Part shown: piece after piece, positions 1 through 8,056 of the stretch
Layout: the number at the start of each line of letters is the position of its first letter
How positions within the stretch are numbered: the first letter of the stretch is position 1
Assembly: GCA_019420065.1 (NCBI GenBank)
Contig: JAHZHX010000004.1
Location: forward strand, 30,000-72,727
Length of the DNA: 42,728 bases
Origin: Clostridiales bacterium
GTDB lineage: Bacteria; Bacillota; Clostridia; Christensenellales; Aristaeellaceae
Direction: 5' to 3'
Notes under the pieces: model-generated
The model's database searches: none
What the model was told of the DNA's origin: nothing
The model's input: the letters and a program-made list of their open reading frames with translations, nothing else
Position numbers and translations under genes: made by a program

Positions 1-410
1 CCGACGGGACGATTGCCAACGAGCAGCTGGCGCTTTTGCTCAGCGATATGGAAAGCGAATATGCCAAAGGCAATTATACGGTGTGCGGCGGCGACTTTAA
101 CAAGGATCTGCTTGGAAATTCGGCGCAGGTATTTGGCGTTTCGGGCAAGGGATACACCTGGGCGCAGCCGCTGCCCGAAGGTTTATTTGAGGGTACGCAT
201 TTGTCGCTGGCTGCGCGCTGCGACGCGGAGCATCCCGTGCCTTCCTCTCGCGTGGCCGAGGCGGCGTACCATCCCGGCCAGTTCGTCGTGACGCTGGACG
301 GATTTATCGTTTCGGACAATGTAACGGTGGTGCGGGAGGACACGATTGATACCGGCTTTGCCTACTCGGATCATAACCCGGTAGAGCTGGTATTCAGACT
401 GGAGGAATGA
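1..410 (+). CDS. Endonuclease/exonuclease/phosphatase-family protein, C-terminal part
   Basis: The reading frame is already open at the window edge (in frame from base 3), so the N-terminus lies outside. The visible 135 or so residues carry two hallmarks of the DNase I-like EEP fold: GGDFN, which supplies the Asp/Asn of the active site, and a C-terminal SDHNPVELVF block, which supplies the Asp-His pair. The family hydrolyses phosphodiester or phosphomonoester bonds in nucleic acids, sphingolipids or inositol phosphates, and the substrate cannot be told from this fragment. The downstream lipoprotein gene begins 4 bases after the stop, so the two are probably co-transcribed. A surface or exported role is plausible but rests only on that neighbour. 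Confidence 0.8.
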   Translation, partial: DGTIANEQLALLLSDMESEYAKGNYTVCGGDFNKDLLGNSAQVFGVSGKGYTWAQPLPEGLFEGTHLSLAARCDAEHPVPSSRVAEAAYHPGQFVVTLDGFIVSDNVTVVREDTIDTGFAYSDHNPVELVFRLEE

Positions 411-414
411 GCGA

Positions 415-1002
415 ATGAAAAAAATGATGCTTTTACTGTGCGCCGCCGTGCTGTGCGTATCGCTGTGCGCGTGCAGCGCAAATTCCGGACAGATGTATAT
501 TGAGGCGGCAAAGCTGGATAATCAGGCGGAAAGCGTGATGCAGCTGCTGGGAAAGGGTCATTTGTATGATTTTCGCCTGGACGGCAACATGAAAAGCATG
601 CAGATCAACGCCTACGAGCTGATAGACGGCCAATGGAGCATGATAACCGGCGGCGGCATAGCGGTTTCTGGCGACAAAGGACGGCTGGGAATCACCTTCG
701 ATCAGATCGGGGACGGGCTGCGCGTGGCAGTGCAGAGCGGAAGCGAAAACAGCGTCACCGCCTATTCCAAGGATACGGGACGAAACGAAAAGCCTATGGC
801 CCGCTTATCCTGTATGCTCAGCGGCCGGAAAGCGGTAAATTATGAGCAGGAAATTCCGCTGGCAGTTCAGATCATCGCGGCCGGAAGCGCAGCTTCGCCT
901 GAGGGCGTTGAAGGCTTTTTCACGCCGGAAATCTACGCGGGAAAAGGGTACGAGCATGTCTACGCGCTGACGGTGATTTTCAGCACCGCGGCGCTGGAAT
1001 AA
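415..1002 (+). CDS. Putative lipoprotein of unknown function
   Basis: This encodes 195 residues. The N-terminus is a lipoprotein signal peptide: a short KK n-region, a Leu/Cys/Ala-rich core and a lipobox LCAC with the modified cysteine at residue 20, followed by SANSGQ. The mature protein should be anchored to the outer face of the membrane. The rest is soluble and looks like mixed beta strand (segments such as GDKGRLGITFDQIGDGLRVAV); I do not recognise a family. The ATG at 415 follows GGAATGAGCGA and lies 4 bases after the preceding EEP-family gene, which suggests one transcript. A strong terminator follows directly. Confidence 0.75.
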   Translation: MKKMMLLLCAAVLCVSLCACSANSGQMYIEAAKLDNQAESVMQLLGKGHLYDFRLDGNMKSMQINAYELIDGQWSMITGGGIAVSGDKGRLGITFDQIGDGLRVAVQSGSENSVTAYSKDTGRNEKPMARLSCMLSGRKAVNYEQEIPLAVQIIAAGSAASPEGVEGFFTPEIYAGKGYEHVYALTVIFSTAALE

Positions 1003-1006
1003 ACAG

Positions 1007-1045
1007 GAAAAAGGACACAGTTCATACGGACTGCGTCCTTTTTTC
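1007..1045. terminator. Bidirectional intrinsic terminator between convergent genes
   Basis: AAAAAGGACaCAGT pairs with ACTGcGTCCTTTTTT around an 8-base loop. It has a T-run on the + side and an A-run on the other, so it can end both the lipoprotein transcript and the minus-strand regulator gene. Confidence 0.85.
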
Positions 1046-1049
1046 GACG

Positions 1050-1634
1050 TCAGATTTTCTGGCGCATCAGACCATGGCGGTTACAGTACAGATACACATA
1101 GCCGTGACCGCGCAGCTGAAAACGGGTTTCGGCATTGCCCTCGGGGTATAGTTTCTTGAAGTGGAGTCCGTCTGCCGTTGCATAGGCCAGAAATGAAATA
1201 TAGTGCGATTTGGTCATTTCATGCCGGACGGTAACAAAGGTTTCGTTCTCGACCGGCTCCAGCGTGAGCGCATGGGCAGCGTCGCTCTCCTCCGCCTCCA
1301 GCACGGGCAGCGTGATGCCGCAGCAGCTGACAACGGCCTCGCCAATGGCGTGGATCACATTGCCGCAAATAGGGCACGCGTAAAAGCCGGCGCGCAGCAT
1401 ATTGGCGGAGATATTTCTGTTGGTAACGGTCTGGCCGGACATCAGCTCCAGCACGGACACGCCCAGCGCGCCTGCCAGCGGCTCCAAAAGGGAAATATCG
1501 GGCAGTCCCTTGGCGGTTTCCCATTTGGAGACTGTTTTGCTGCTTACGGAAATCTGAGCGGCAAGCTCGGCCTGCGTCAGCCCTTTTGCCTCGCGGAGCT
1601 GCCGGATGGTGTTCCCGGTGACATAGGTATTCAT
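1050..1634 (-). CDS. XRE-family HTH regulator fused to a desulfoferrodoxin-like iron module
   Basis: This encodes 194 residues from the ATG at 1634; the frame extends 20 codons upstream but overlaps the promoter. Residues 5-65 are a Cro/C1-type helix-turn-helix (LTQAELAAQISVSSKTVSKW). Residues 84-194 align by eye with desulfoferrodoxin. C87-x2-C90 and C104-C105 match the desulforedoxin Fe(Cys)4 site. H121, H138 and H144 (in HEMTKSHYI), C184 and H187 (in CNRHGL) match all five ligands of the superoxide reductase Fe(His)4(Cys) centre. The catalytic Glu-Lys just before the first His is replaced (DAAH), which argues for a sensor rather than an enzyme. Inference: a DNA-binding switch driven by iron, superoxide or redox state. 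Targets are unknown; it is monocistronic with its own promoter. Confidence 0.8.
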   Translation of the reverse strand: MNTYVTGNTIRQLREAKGLTQAELAAQISVSSKTVSKWETAKGLPDISLLEPLAGALGVSVLELMSGQTVTNRNISANMLRAGFYACPICGNVIHAIGEAVVSCCGITLPVLEAEESDAAHALTLEPVENETFVTVRHEMTKSHYISFLAYATADGLHFKKLYPEGNAETRFQLRGHGYVYLYCNRHGLMRQKI

Positions 1635-1664
1635 GACGTTTCTCACATCCTTTCCTGCCCGGTT

Positions 1665-1694
1665 ATTATAGCAGGGAGGCAGGCGGAAAAACAA
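1665..1694 (-). promoter_or_regulatory. Promoter of the HTH-desulfoferrodoxin gene
   Basis: On the minus strand: TTGTTT, an 18-base spacer, then TATAAT preceded by TGC (extended -10). The start codon lies about 30 bases downstream. Confidence 0.65.
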
Positions 1695-1709
1695 CCTACG
1701 CTTCGGCGG

Positions 1710-3518
1710 CTATGCCTGCTCCGGAGAGGCGGTATAGGGAAGCGTGAGACAAACCACGGCGCCGCCGTCGTTATGGATGGAAATGTGCATGGCGCCCTTG
1801 CTGTAATAATACAGGCGCAGGCAAGTGTTGAGCAGGCCGATATGGCCGCCGACGGTGGAAAGCGAGGCGCTGCCGCTTTCAATTTCGCGGATGCGGCTTT
1901 GCAGGTTTTCCAGCACATCGGCGGAAAAGCCCGTGCCGTTGTCCCGGATTTCCAGCATCAGATGGCCGTCGTGGATGCAGCCGGTGATAGAAAGCCGACG
2001 TTTGATGTTTTGCCCGTTGTATCCATGGTTCAGGGCGTTCTCCACAATCGGCTGCAAGGAGAGCTTGGGCAGTTCGAGCGTTTCCAGATGCTCGGGAATA
2101 TCGATGGAAAATTCCAGATTTTCCTCATACCGCGCCTTGGCCAGCAATAAATAATTGCGGGCGTTTTCAATTTCCTCGGCCATGGTGGCGGTGCGGGAAC
2201 GGGTATCGGTGGAGTAGCGCAGCATTTGAGCGAACTGATCGCAAATCTCAATGATTTCAAAATTGCCGCTTTCCATGCTCTTGGCGCTGATGATGTTGAG
2301 CGTGTTGTAAACAAAGTGCGGGTTGATCTGCGCCTGCAAGGCGCTCAGCTGCGCTTGCAGGGTGCCTTCGCGCGTGGACAGCTCGTTCATGGTGCTTTCA
2401 TGCAGCCGCTGCATCATGGAATTGAACACGTGCTCCAGCTCGTGTACCTCGCCGGCGCTGGCGGTTGTGACCGTTTCCGCCAGCGCCTGGGGACTGGTTT
2501 CCTCGTATCGCTGCACGTCGTCTACCGGGAGGCGGCGCAGCTTTTTCATCAGGCAGCGGATAGAATGCGTCAGGCCCATCGAAACGGCGACGATCAGCAG
2601 CAGCGTTGGCACCATGATGGCCACGGTCGTATGGGCGTTGCCGCTGAGGATGGCGCGGTTGCGCTCCTGTACAACGCTGTAATCCTGCGCAATATAAATG
2701 CTCAGGTTCAGCCACTCCACGCGCGTGGTCCATACCTTTTGCCGTATATCGCCGGTTTCGTCGGCCCAGTCGGCCATAACGCCGGGTTCCATGCCCGCAG
2801 GATAGCGGACAGGGGTTTCCGCCGAGGAATAAAGCACTGTGCCGTTGTCGAACACGGCCTGCGTGACAAGCGTGTCCTCATCCACGAGCGTCATGATGTC
2901 CTTCAGCTGGCTGTATTCATTGCTGATTTCGATATAGCCGATGACCTTCTCATTGAATGTAACGGCGCGGACGGTTCCATAGACCGCAATGTCCCGGCGC
3001 ACCGAAAAACAGTCGTTATGCTTGGGCAGAATGTGGTATTGATTGGGACGGGCGTCGGCGATATCCAGCCAGGGGAGCGAGGAGAGAATCTGCCGCGCCT
3101 GCTCCGTGTCGCTTTGAAGATAGTCGTCTTTTTCAAAGCGGTTGGTGACGAACAGCCCTTCCCGGGTGTAAAAGCTGACGCGGTAAAAGTGATCGACCAG
3201 GGGAGAGCGGTAGAATTGGTTCAAAATGATTTTGCGGGCCGTGTTGGCCATTTTGCGGTCGTCGCTGTCGTCGCGTACCAGCTGGTTGACCGCCGCCATG
3301 AAGGAGGTATTGCTTGTCAGCTCGTCAATGGCCAGCTCCATCATGGAGATTTCCTGCTCAATGGATTTGGCCATGGTGCTGCCCATATTGCGGAAGCGCA
3401 CGCGCATGAAGGCATTGGAATCCCGCAGGGAGGAGCGGGTGGAGTTGAACGTCAGCAGCGAGGCCGACGCAATCATCATAATAGAAAAAATCAGGATAAT
3501 TTTATAGCTGAGCTTCAT
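1710..3518 (-). CDS. YesM-type sensor histidine kinase
   Basis: This encodes 602 residues. An N-terminal membrane segment (about 7-23) and a second one (about 297-316) bracket an extracytoplasmic sensor region of about 270 residues. A HAMP-like linker follows, then the His_kinase (PF06580) phosphoacceptor block INPHFVYNTLN with His401, the N-box QPIVENALNHG (Asn494) and the ATP-lid motif DNGTG (526-530). Kinases of this LytS/YesM group in Clostridia typically sense carbohydrates or their binding proteins and phosphorylate an AraC-type response regulator. No regulator is adjacent; the only YesN-type regulator in the window is at 23242-24711. The divergently transcribed sugar ABC/GH3 operon starts 268 bases away and is its likely target. 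The start ATG at 3518 follows GGTGG. Confidence 0.93.
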   Translation of the reverse strand: MKLSYKIILIFSIMMIASASLLTFNSTRSSLRDSNAFMRVRFRNMGSTMAKSIEQEISMMELAIDELTSNTSFMAAVNQLVRDDSDDRKMANTARKIILNQFYRSPLVDHFYRVSFYTREGLFVTNRFEKDDYLQSDTEQARQILSSLPWLDIADARPNQYHILPKHNDCFSVRRDIAVYGTVRAVTFNEKVIGYIEISNEYSQLKDIMTLVDEDTLVTQAVFDNGTVLYSSAETPVRYPAGMEPGVMADWADETGDIRQKVWTTRVEWLNLSIYIAQDYSVVQERNRAILSGNAHTTVAIMVPTLLLIVAVSMGLTHSIRCLMKKLRRLPVDDVQRYEETSPQALAETVTTASAGEVHELEHVFNSMMQRLHESTMNELSTREGTLQAQLSALQAQINPHFVYNTLNIISAKSMESGNFEIIEICDQFAQMLRYSTDTRSRTATMAEEIENARNYLLLAKARYEENLEFSIDIPEHLETLELPKLSLQPIVENALNHGYNGQNIKRRLSITGCIHDGHLMLEIRDNGTGFSADVLENLQSRIREIESGSASLSTVGGHIGLLNTCLRLYYYSKGAMHISIHNDGGAVVCLTLPYTASPEQA

Positions 3519-3547
3519 GCAACCACCGCTTTGCCGTTTGATGGTTT

Positions 3548-3576
3548 ATTATAGCATATACTGCTGAAAGACAAAA
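3548..3576 (-). promoter_or_regulatory. Promoter of the sensor kinase gene
   Basis: On the minus strand there is TATAAT at 3548-3553 preceded by TGC (extended -10). TTTTGT lies 17 bases upstream as a weak -35. Confidence 0.6.
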
Positions 3577-3712
3577 GATGAACGGGAAAATATTCGCATT
3601 TATTGTGCTGGATATTCAGGCAGTTTGTGCTGTATTTTCATAAATGTGGGCAAGATGACCTGTTTTTGCAAATTGCGTTTTGTATTTTAGCTGTCCACAG
3701 AAGAGATGTGGA

Positions 3713-3721
3713 TGATATAAT
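3713..3721 (+). promoter_or_regulatory. Promoter of the carbohydrate operon
   Basis: This is an extended -10, TGATATAAT. No good -35 lies 16-18 bases upstream (CTGTCC at 19 bases is poor), which fits a promoter that needs an activator such as a YesN-type regulator. The AT-rich stretch 3590-3700 upstream would be the place for activator sites. Confidence 0.6.
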
Positions 3722-3785
3722 GATAGCGAAAAATGAGAGAGTATGAAGTCTCTCAGAATAGAAAGATTCAAGGAGGAAACAAACC

Positions 3786-4601
3786 ATGAAGACTATGAAG
3801 GGACTGAAATGGCTGAGCATGGCGCTGGCGCTGGTGCTTTGCCTGGGCGTTGCAACGTCTGCGATGGCCTACACGGACAAGAATCTGGAGGCGCCCAAGG
3901 CCAAGGACGTCGTGATTGACGGCGACCTGAGCGAGTGGGATACCAGCAAGTGCCTGAAGATCAACGAGCTGTCCCAGATTATTGACCAGATTGAGCATTG
4001 GGACGGCGAAGCGGACTGCTCGATGGAAATTTACGCGATGTGGGATGAGGAAAACCTCTATATCGCTGCTTCTGTGCTGGACGACACTCCCTTTGTGTAC
4101 CGCGAAGGCTTCCCGCTGGATGAGCTGGACGCCATCATCCTTTTCCTGAGCACTAATCCCGACGCCGACCCCGCCCGCGAGGCGTATGAGGCGACCGACT
4201 GGCGCATCGTGCAGAGCACGGACGAGTATGATTTCTTCAACTATGTTGACCGCGATATGATCGAGGACAACAAGGGCTATGAGACCCAGGGCGAATACGG
4301 CGACGAGCTGCTGTTTGACGATTACGAGGCTGTGACCGTGCGCGGCAAGGGCAGCTGGGTGCTGGAGAGCAAGATCCCGCTGCACAACCTGAGCAACGAT
4401 CAGATCGCGCAGCTGGTTCCCGCCGCCGGCATGACCATCGGTTTTGACTTCAGCATCCTGGACGTTGACCTGCCCTGCCCCGGCATCCACAGCCTGCGCA
4501 TGCAGTCCTCCGCGAACCTGGACGGCCGCGACCGCAAGCCTGAGATGCACAACGTGGACGCCAACCCCAGCCTGTGGGGCACGCTGACCTTCGTTGACTA
4601 A
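3786..4601 (+). CDS. Secreted CBM9-like carbohydrate-binding protein
   Basis: This encodes 271 residues with a signal peptide ending ATSAMA (cleavage after about residue 28). The mature part is one domain of the CBM9-like (DOMON-like, family 9 sugar-binding) type. It opens with VVIDGDLSEWD, has the characteristic YAMWDEENLYIAASVLDDTP strand pair, and ends with NPSLWGTLTF. Such domains bind sugar ends or glycans, often next to glycoside hydrolases. There is no catalytic domain and no anchor. A paralogue with the same architecture is at 27773-28555. It is first in the operon ahead of the sugar-binding protein (21-base gap), so it may capture the substrate for the GH3 enzymes. RBS AAGGAGG lies just upstream of the ATG. 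Confidence 0.85.
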   Translation: MKTMKGLKWLSMALALVLCLGVATSAMAYTDKNLEAPKAKDVVIDGDLSEWDTSKCLKINELSQIIDQIEHWDGEADCSMEIYAMWDEENLYIAASVLDDTPFVYREGFPLDELDAIILFLSTNPDADPAREAYEATDWRIVQSTDEYDFFNYVDRDMIEDNKGYETQGEYGDELLFDDYEAVTVRGKGSWVLESKIPLHNLSNDQIAQLVPAAGMTIGFDFSILDVDLPCPGIHSLRMQSSANLDGRDRKPEMHNVDANPSLWGTLTFVD

Positions 4602-4622
4602 TTATTTCAAGGAGAACCGAGC

Positions 4623-5990
4623 ATGAAACTGAGAAAACTGGGTGCATTCCTGATGGCCGGCGTGCTTACGCTCAGCGCGCTGCCCATGGGCGCCATGGCG
4701 GCCAAGCGGGAAAAGAAAAATGCCGATGAAATGGATATCCCGGCTATTTTGCAGGATACCGATTCCAAGGGCACCATGAGCGTGTACCACTGGTGGACGG
4801 CCGGCGGCGAAAAGGACGCCGTCAACAGCGTGGTAGACAACTTCAAGAATTATTACGGCAAAATCAAGGCCAAGTCCAATCCCATTCCCGGCGGCGCGGG
4901 CGGCGCCATGGTGATGAAGGTCAAGGTGCTGCAGCAGGCGGGCAAGAGCCCGGAAACCTTCCAGGCCCATCCCGGCCAGGAAATCGAGCCCTACCGCAGC
5001 TCCAACATGCTGCTCAATCTGGATCAGGTATGGGACTATGGCAAGCTGAACGAGCGCGCGCTGCCCGGCCTGGCCGAACTGTGCACGGCGGTGGACGGCA
5101 GCAAGTACATCGTCCCCATCGGCATCCACAAGACCAACGTGATTTTCTACAACATTCATGTGTTCGAGAAGTACGGCGTGGCCATCCCCGATCATGAGAA
5201 CATCACCTGGGATGAGTTCTGGGCGATCTGCGACGAGCTGGCGGCCAAGATGCCCGACGGCGAGTATCCCATCGATCTGGGCGACCGCAAGGGCTGGCCG
5301 GCCAGCCAGGTGTTCGAAAATATCATGATGGGCACCGATCCTCAGATTTACGAAAACTTCATCAACGGCATTTATAACGTGGATGACGTGACCCGGGTGC
5401 TGGAAACGTATACCAAGCTGATGGACTATGTCGCGCCCGACCATTCCAGCCGCGACTGGTACGAGGCCAGCGGCCAGGTGGTGGCCGGCACCTACGCGAT
5501 GCAGATCATGGGCGCCTGGATGCAGCCGCTGATGACCAGCATGGATCAGGTGTATGGCGAGGATTACGGCATCTTCACCTTCCCCGGCACCGACGGCTGG
5601 TTTGGCATGTGCATCGACGGCTTTGTGGTCAGCAATGACTCTGCCGACGTTGAGGCGGGCCTGCGCTGGGCGTACAACGTTTCTACCCCCGAGGTGCAGA
5701 CGGCGTTCTCCGCGCTCAAGGAATCCATTTCGCCCTACAGCGACACGCCGGATGAAACCTATTGCCCGCTCACTCTGAAGTTCAAGAACGAGCTGATGGC
5801 GGAGAGCACCAAGACCTATCCCAGCTTCACGCACGGCACGGCGCTGCCCTGGAGCGCGTCCACTAGCCTGCAAACGCAGATTCAGGAATATGCCACCTCC
5901 AGCGACCATGACGCGGCATATTTTGCGAACAAGATCGTGAACATTCTCAAAGAAGCCAATGTGAAAGGAGACTGGAACCTTGTTGACTAA
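4623..5990 (+). CDS. Sugar ABC transporter substrate-binding protein (glucose/mannose-binding type)
   Basis: This encodes 455 residues of a family 1 extracellular solute-binding protein. The signal peptide ends in PMGAMA (about residue 26). The mature N-terminus has VYHWWTAGGEKDAV and then PGGAGGAMVMKVKVLQQAGKSPETFQAHPG, which resembles the glucose/mannose-binding proteins of CUT1 importers. The substrate is therefore likely a hexose or short glucoside (inference). Binding proteins of monoderm bacteria are normally lipoproteins; this one has no lipobox cysteine. It shares the operon with two CUT1 permeases and an ATPase. The end of the gene overlaps the start of the GH3 gene, whose RBS lies inside it. 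Confidence 0.92.
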   Translation: MKLRKLGAFLMAGVLTLSALPMGAMAAKREKKNADEMDIPAILQDTDSKGTMSVYHWWTAGGEKDAVNSVVDNFKNYYGKIKAKSNPIPGGAGGAMVMKVKVLQQAGKSPETFQAHPGQEIEPYRSSNMLLNLDQVWDYGKLNERALPGLAELCTAVDGSKYIVPIGIHKTNVIFYNIHVFEKYGVAIPDHENITWDEFWAICDELAAKMPDGEYPIDLGDRKGWPASQVFENIMMGTDPQIYENFINGIYNVDDVTRVLETYTKLMDYVAPDHSSRDWYEASGQVVAGTYAMQIMGAWMQPLMTSMDQVYGEDYGIFTFPGTDGWFGMCIDGFVVSNDSADVEAGLRWAYNVSTPEVQTAFSALKESISPYSDTPDETYCPLTLKFKNELMAESTKTYPSFTHGTALPWSASTSLQTQIQEYATSSDHDAAYFANKIVNILKEANVKGDWNLVD

Positions 5991-7962
5991 GAACCTGCTC
6001 AAACGCGGACTGTCGGCAGTCGGCGCGCTGGTCATGACCGGCAGCCTGCTCTCCGGCGCGGCGCTGGCGGAGGACGCGAAGCTGACCCAGCCCGTGCTCA
6101 ATCCGCATGTCAAATCGATCATCGAGGCCGACGGCTATCAGTTCATCGACCTCAACGGCAACGGTGCGCTGGACGCCTATGAGGATTGGCGCCTGGACGC
6201 CGAGACCCGCGCCCAGGATCTGGTGGCGCAGATGACCGTGCGCGAAAAGATCGCGCAGATGCAGCACCCCACCTTCCTGCCCCGCGCTGACGGCAAAATT
6301 CCCTCCTACTTGAACAAATGGTGCGCCAACGAAGGCATCGGCATGCTGCTGATCCGCGAGCTCAACAGCGTGGAAGCCGCGGCGACCACCATGAACGTGA
6401 TCCAGGAATACGCCGAGTCCTCCCGTCTGGGCGTGCCGGTGCTGGTATCGATGGACTCCGTACACGGTCTGTCCTACGTTTCGGGCGCGACCGTGACCCC
6501 GCATAACCTGGCTCTGGCGGCGACCCGCGATGAAGCGCTGGTGACCAAGCTGGCTGAAATCGCCCGCGACGAGCATATTGCCATCGGCGTGCGCATGACG
6601 CTGTCTCCCGAGGCCGACATTGCTTCCGAACCCCGCTGGGGCCGCGTGATGGAGACCTTTGGCGAGGATCCCGACCTTGTGACCAAGATGGTGACCGCGC
6701 AGGTCATCGCTTTCCAAAACGGCAAGGATGGTCTGAACAATGCCGCCATCGTGGCCTGCATGAAGCACTTCCCCGGCGCCGGCCCGCAGATGGACGGCAA
6801 GGACACCTCGCCCATCATCTCCAGCGAGGAAACGCTGCAAACGCATCTGAAGCCCTACTATGCGGCCCTGGAAGCCAACATCGCTTCCATCATGCCGTAC
6901 TACTCCGTGCCCCTGGCGCTGGATATGGAAAACTCCGCCATCGGCAGCAAGGCGACCCTGCAGGATCTGCTCCGCGACGAGATGGGCTTTGAGGGCATCA
7001 TCCAGACCGACTGGGGCATGATCTGGGCCATCCAGGAAGCGCTGGGCACCATGACCGGCGAGGAGGTTTCCGATGAGGAGGCCATCTTGATCGGCGTGAC
7101 CCAGAGCCGCGTGGACGGCATCGGCGGCGAGAGCATCCGCCTGATCGACCAGATGGAGCAGTTCGCCGGCGAAGGCAAGATCGACGAGGACATCCTCACC
7201 GCTGCCGCGCTGCGCATTGTCAAGGTCAAGTTTGAAATGGGCGTGTTTGAGAATCCCTACTGCGACGTGGAATACGCCGTGTCCTTTGTAGGCAACGACG
7301 AGCATGTCGCCGTGAACCTGGAAGCGGCCCGCAAGGCCATGACCCTGCTCAAGAACGACGGTATCCTGCCCCTGAAGGCGAACGCTGGCCAGACCATCCT
7401 GGTGTGCGGCCCGCGCGCCGGCGACATGGACAGCATCGTGGGCGGCTGGTCTTCCGCGCAGGAAGGTCTGACCATCGCGGACGCGGTGGCGGCCTATGCC
7501 GGCGAGAACGACAAGGTGATCTACGAGGCCGATAACGTGGAGCGCATCACTGAGCTGGCCAAGGACGCCGATATCATCATCGTGTCCGTGGGCGAGCCCA
7601 GCTACCAGCACGATCCGCCGTGGGGCTATGACACCCTGGAGATCACCGGCAGCCAGCAGGAGATCCTCGAGGCGGCCAAGGCCAGCGGCAAGCCTATCGT
7701 CACCGTGGTCACGGGCGGCCGTCCCTACATCCTTACCTGGTGCGACGAAAACACCAATGCCATCCTTGAAGCGTATTATCCCGGTCAGCAGGGCGGTATC
7801 GCCATTGCCGAAACGCTGTTTGGCATGAACAATCCCACCGGCAAGACGCCCATCCAGTTCCCGCGCGATATGGCGTCCGTCAACGATCAGGAAGGCGACG
7901 TATCTTTCGACCTGGAAAATCCGCTGTATGATTACGGCTGGGGTCTGAGCTACGGAGAGTAA
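5980..7962 (+). CDS. Secreted glycoside hydrolase family 3 (beta-glucosidase-like)
   Basis: This encodes 660 residues. The start is TTG at 5980, chosen because AAAGGAG sits 9 bases upstream; it overlaps the preceding gene by 11 bases, so translation is probably coupled. Signal peptide ends SGAALA (residue 30). Residues 57-69 form an EF-hand-like loop DLNGNGALDAYED. The GH3 N-domain motifs are intact: PRWGRVMETFGEDP, MKHFPGAG, and GFEGIIQTDWG with Asp344 as catalytic nucleophile. The (alpha/beta) second domain begins near MTLLKNDGILPLK. It should cleave beta-linked sugars from non-reducing ends outside the membrane, supplying the importer encoded by the same operon. The C-terminal fibronectin-III-like domain of longer GH3s is absent. 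Specificity (glucosidase or xylosidase) cannot be read. Confidence 0.92.
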   Translation: MLTKNLLKRGLSAVGALVMTGSLLSGAALAEDAKLTQPVLNPHVKSIIEADGYQFIDLNGNGALDAYEDWRLDAETRAQDLVAQMTVREKIAQMQHPTFLPRADGKIPSYLNKWCANEGIGMLLIRELNSVEAAATTMNVIQEYAESSRLGVPVLVSMDSVHGLSYVSGATVTPHNLALAATRDEALVTKLAEIARDEHIAIGVRMTLSPEADIASEPRWGRVMETFGEDPDLVTKMVTAQVIAFQNGKDGLNNAAIVACMKHFPGAGPQMDGKDTSPIISSEETLQTHLKPYYAALEANIASIMPYYSVPLALDMENSAIGSKATLQDLLRDEMGFEGIIQTDWGMIWAIQEALGTMTGEEVSDEEAILIGVTQSRVDGIGGESIRLIDQMEQFAGEGKIDEDILTAAALRIVKVKFEMGVFENPYCDVEYAVSFVGNDEHVAVNLEAARKAMTLLKNDGILPLKANAGQTILVCGPRAGDMDSIVGGWSSAQEGLTIADAVAAYAGENDKVIYEADNVERITELAKDADIIIVSVGEPSYQHDPPWGYDTLEITGSQQEILEAAKASGKPIVTVVTGGRPYILTWCDENTNAILEAYYPGQQGGIAIAETLFGMNNPTGKTPIQFPRDMASVNDQEGDVSFDLENPLYDYGWGLSYGE

Positions 7963-7973
7963 CTGAATCATGA

Positions 7974-8023
7974 CCCGCACAGGCGCGGGGAGCGATTTGA
8001 ACTCCAAGCCTGTGCGGGTTTTT
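7974..8023 (+). terminator. Intrinsic terminator or attenuator inside the operon
   Basis: CCCGCACAGGC and GCCTGTGCGGG form a perfect 11-bp stem around a 23-base loop, followed by TTTTT. It lies between the first GH3 gene and the permease genes. No obvious promoter follows, so it probably lowers permease expression relative to the binding protein and GH3. Confidence 0.8.
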
Positions 8024-8056
8024 ACAGAGAGTATCCTGCGATAAGGAGCGAGCCTA

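Noticed and set aside
5947..8007. 686-codon open frame on the minus strand
   Set aside because: Antisense to the first GH3 gene, which has a signal peptide, catalytic motifs and an RBS; the minus frame has none.
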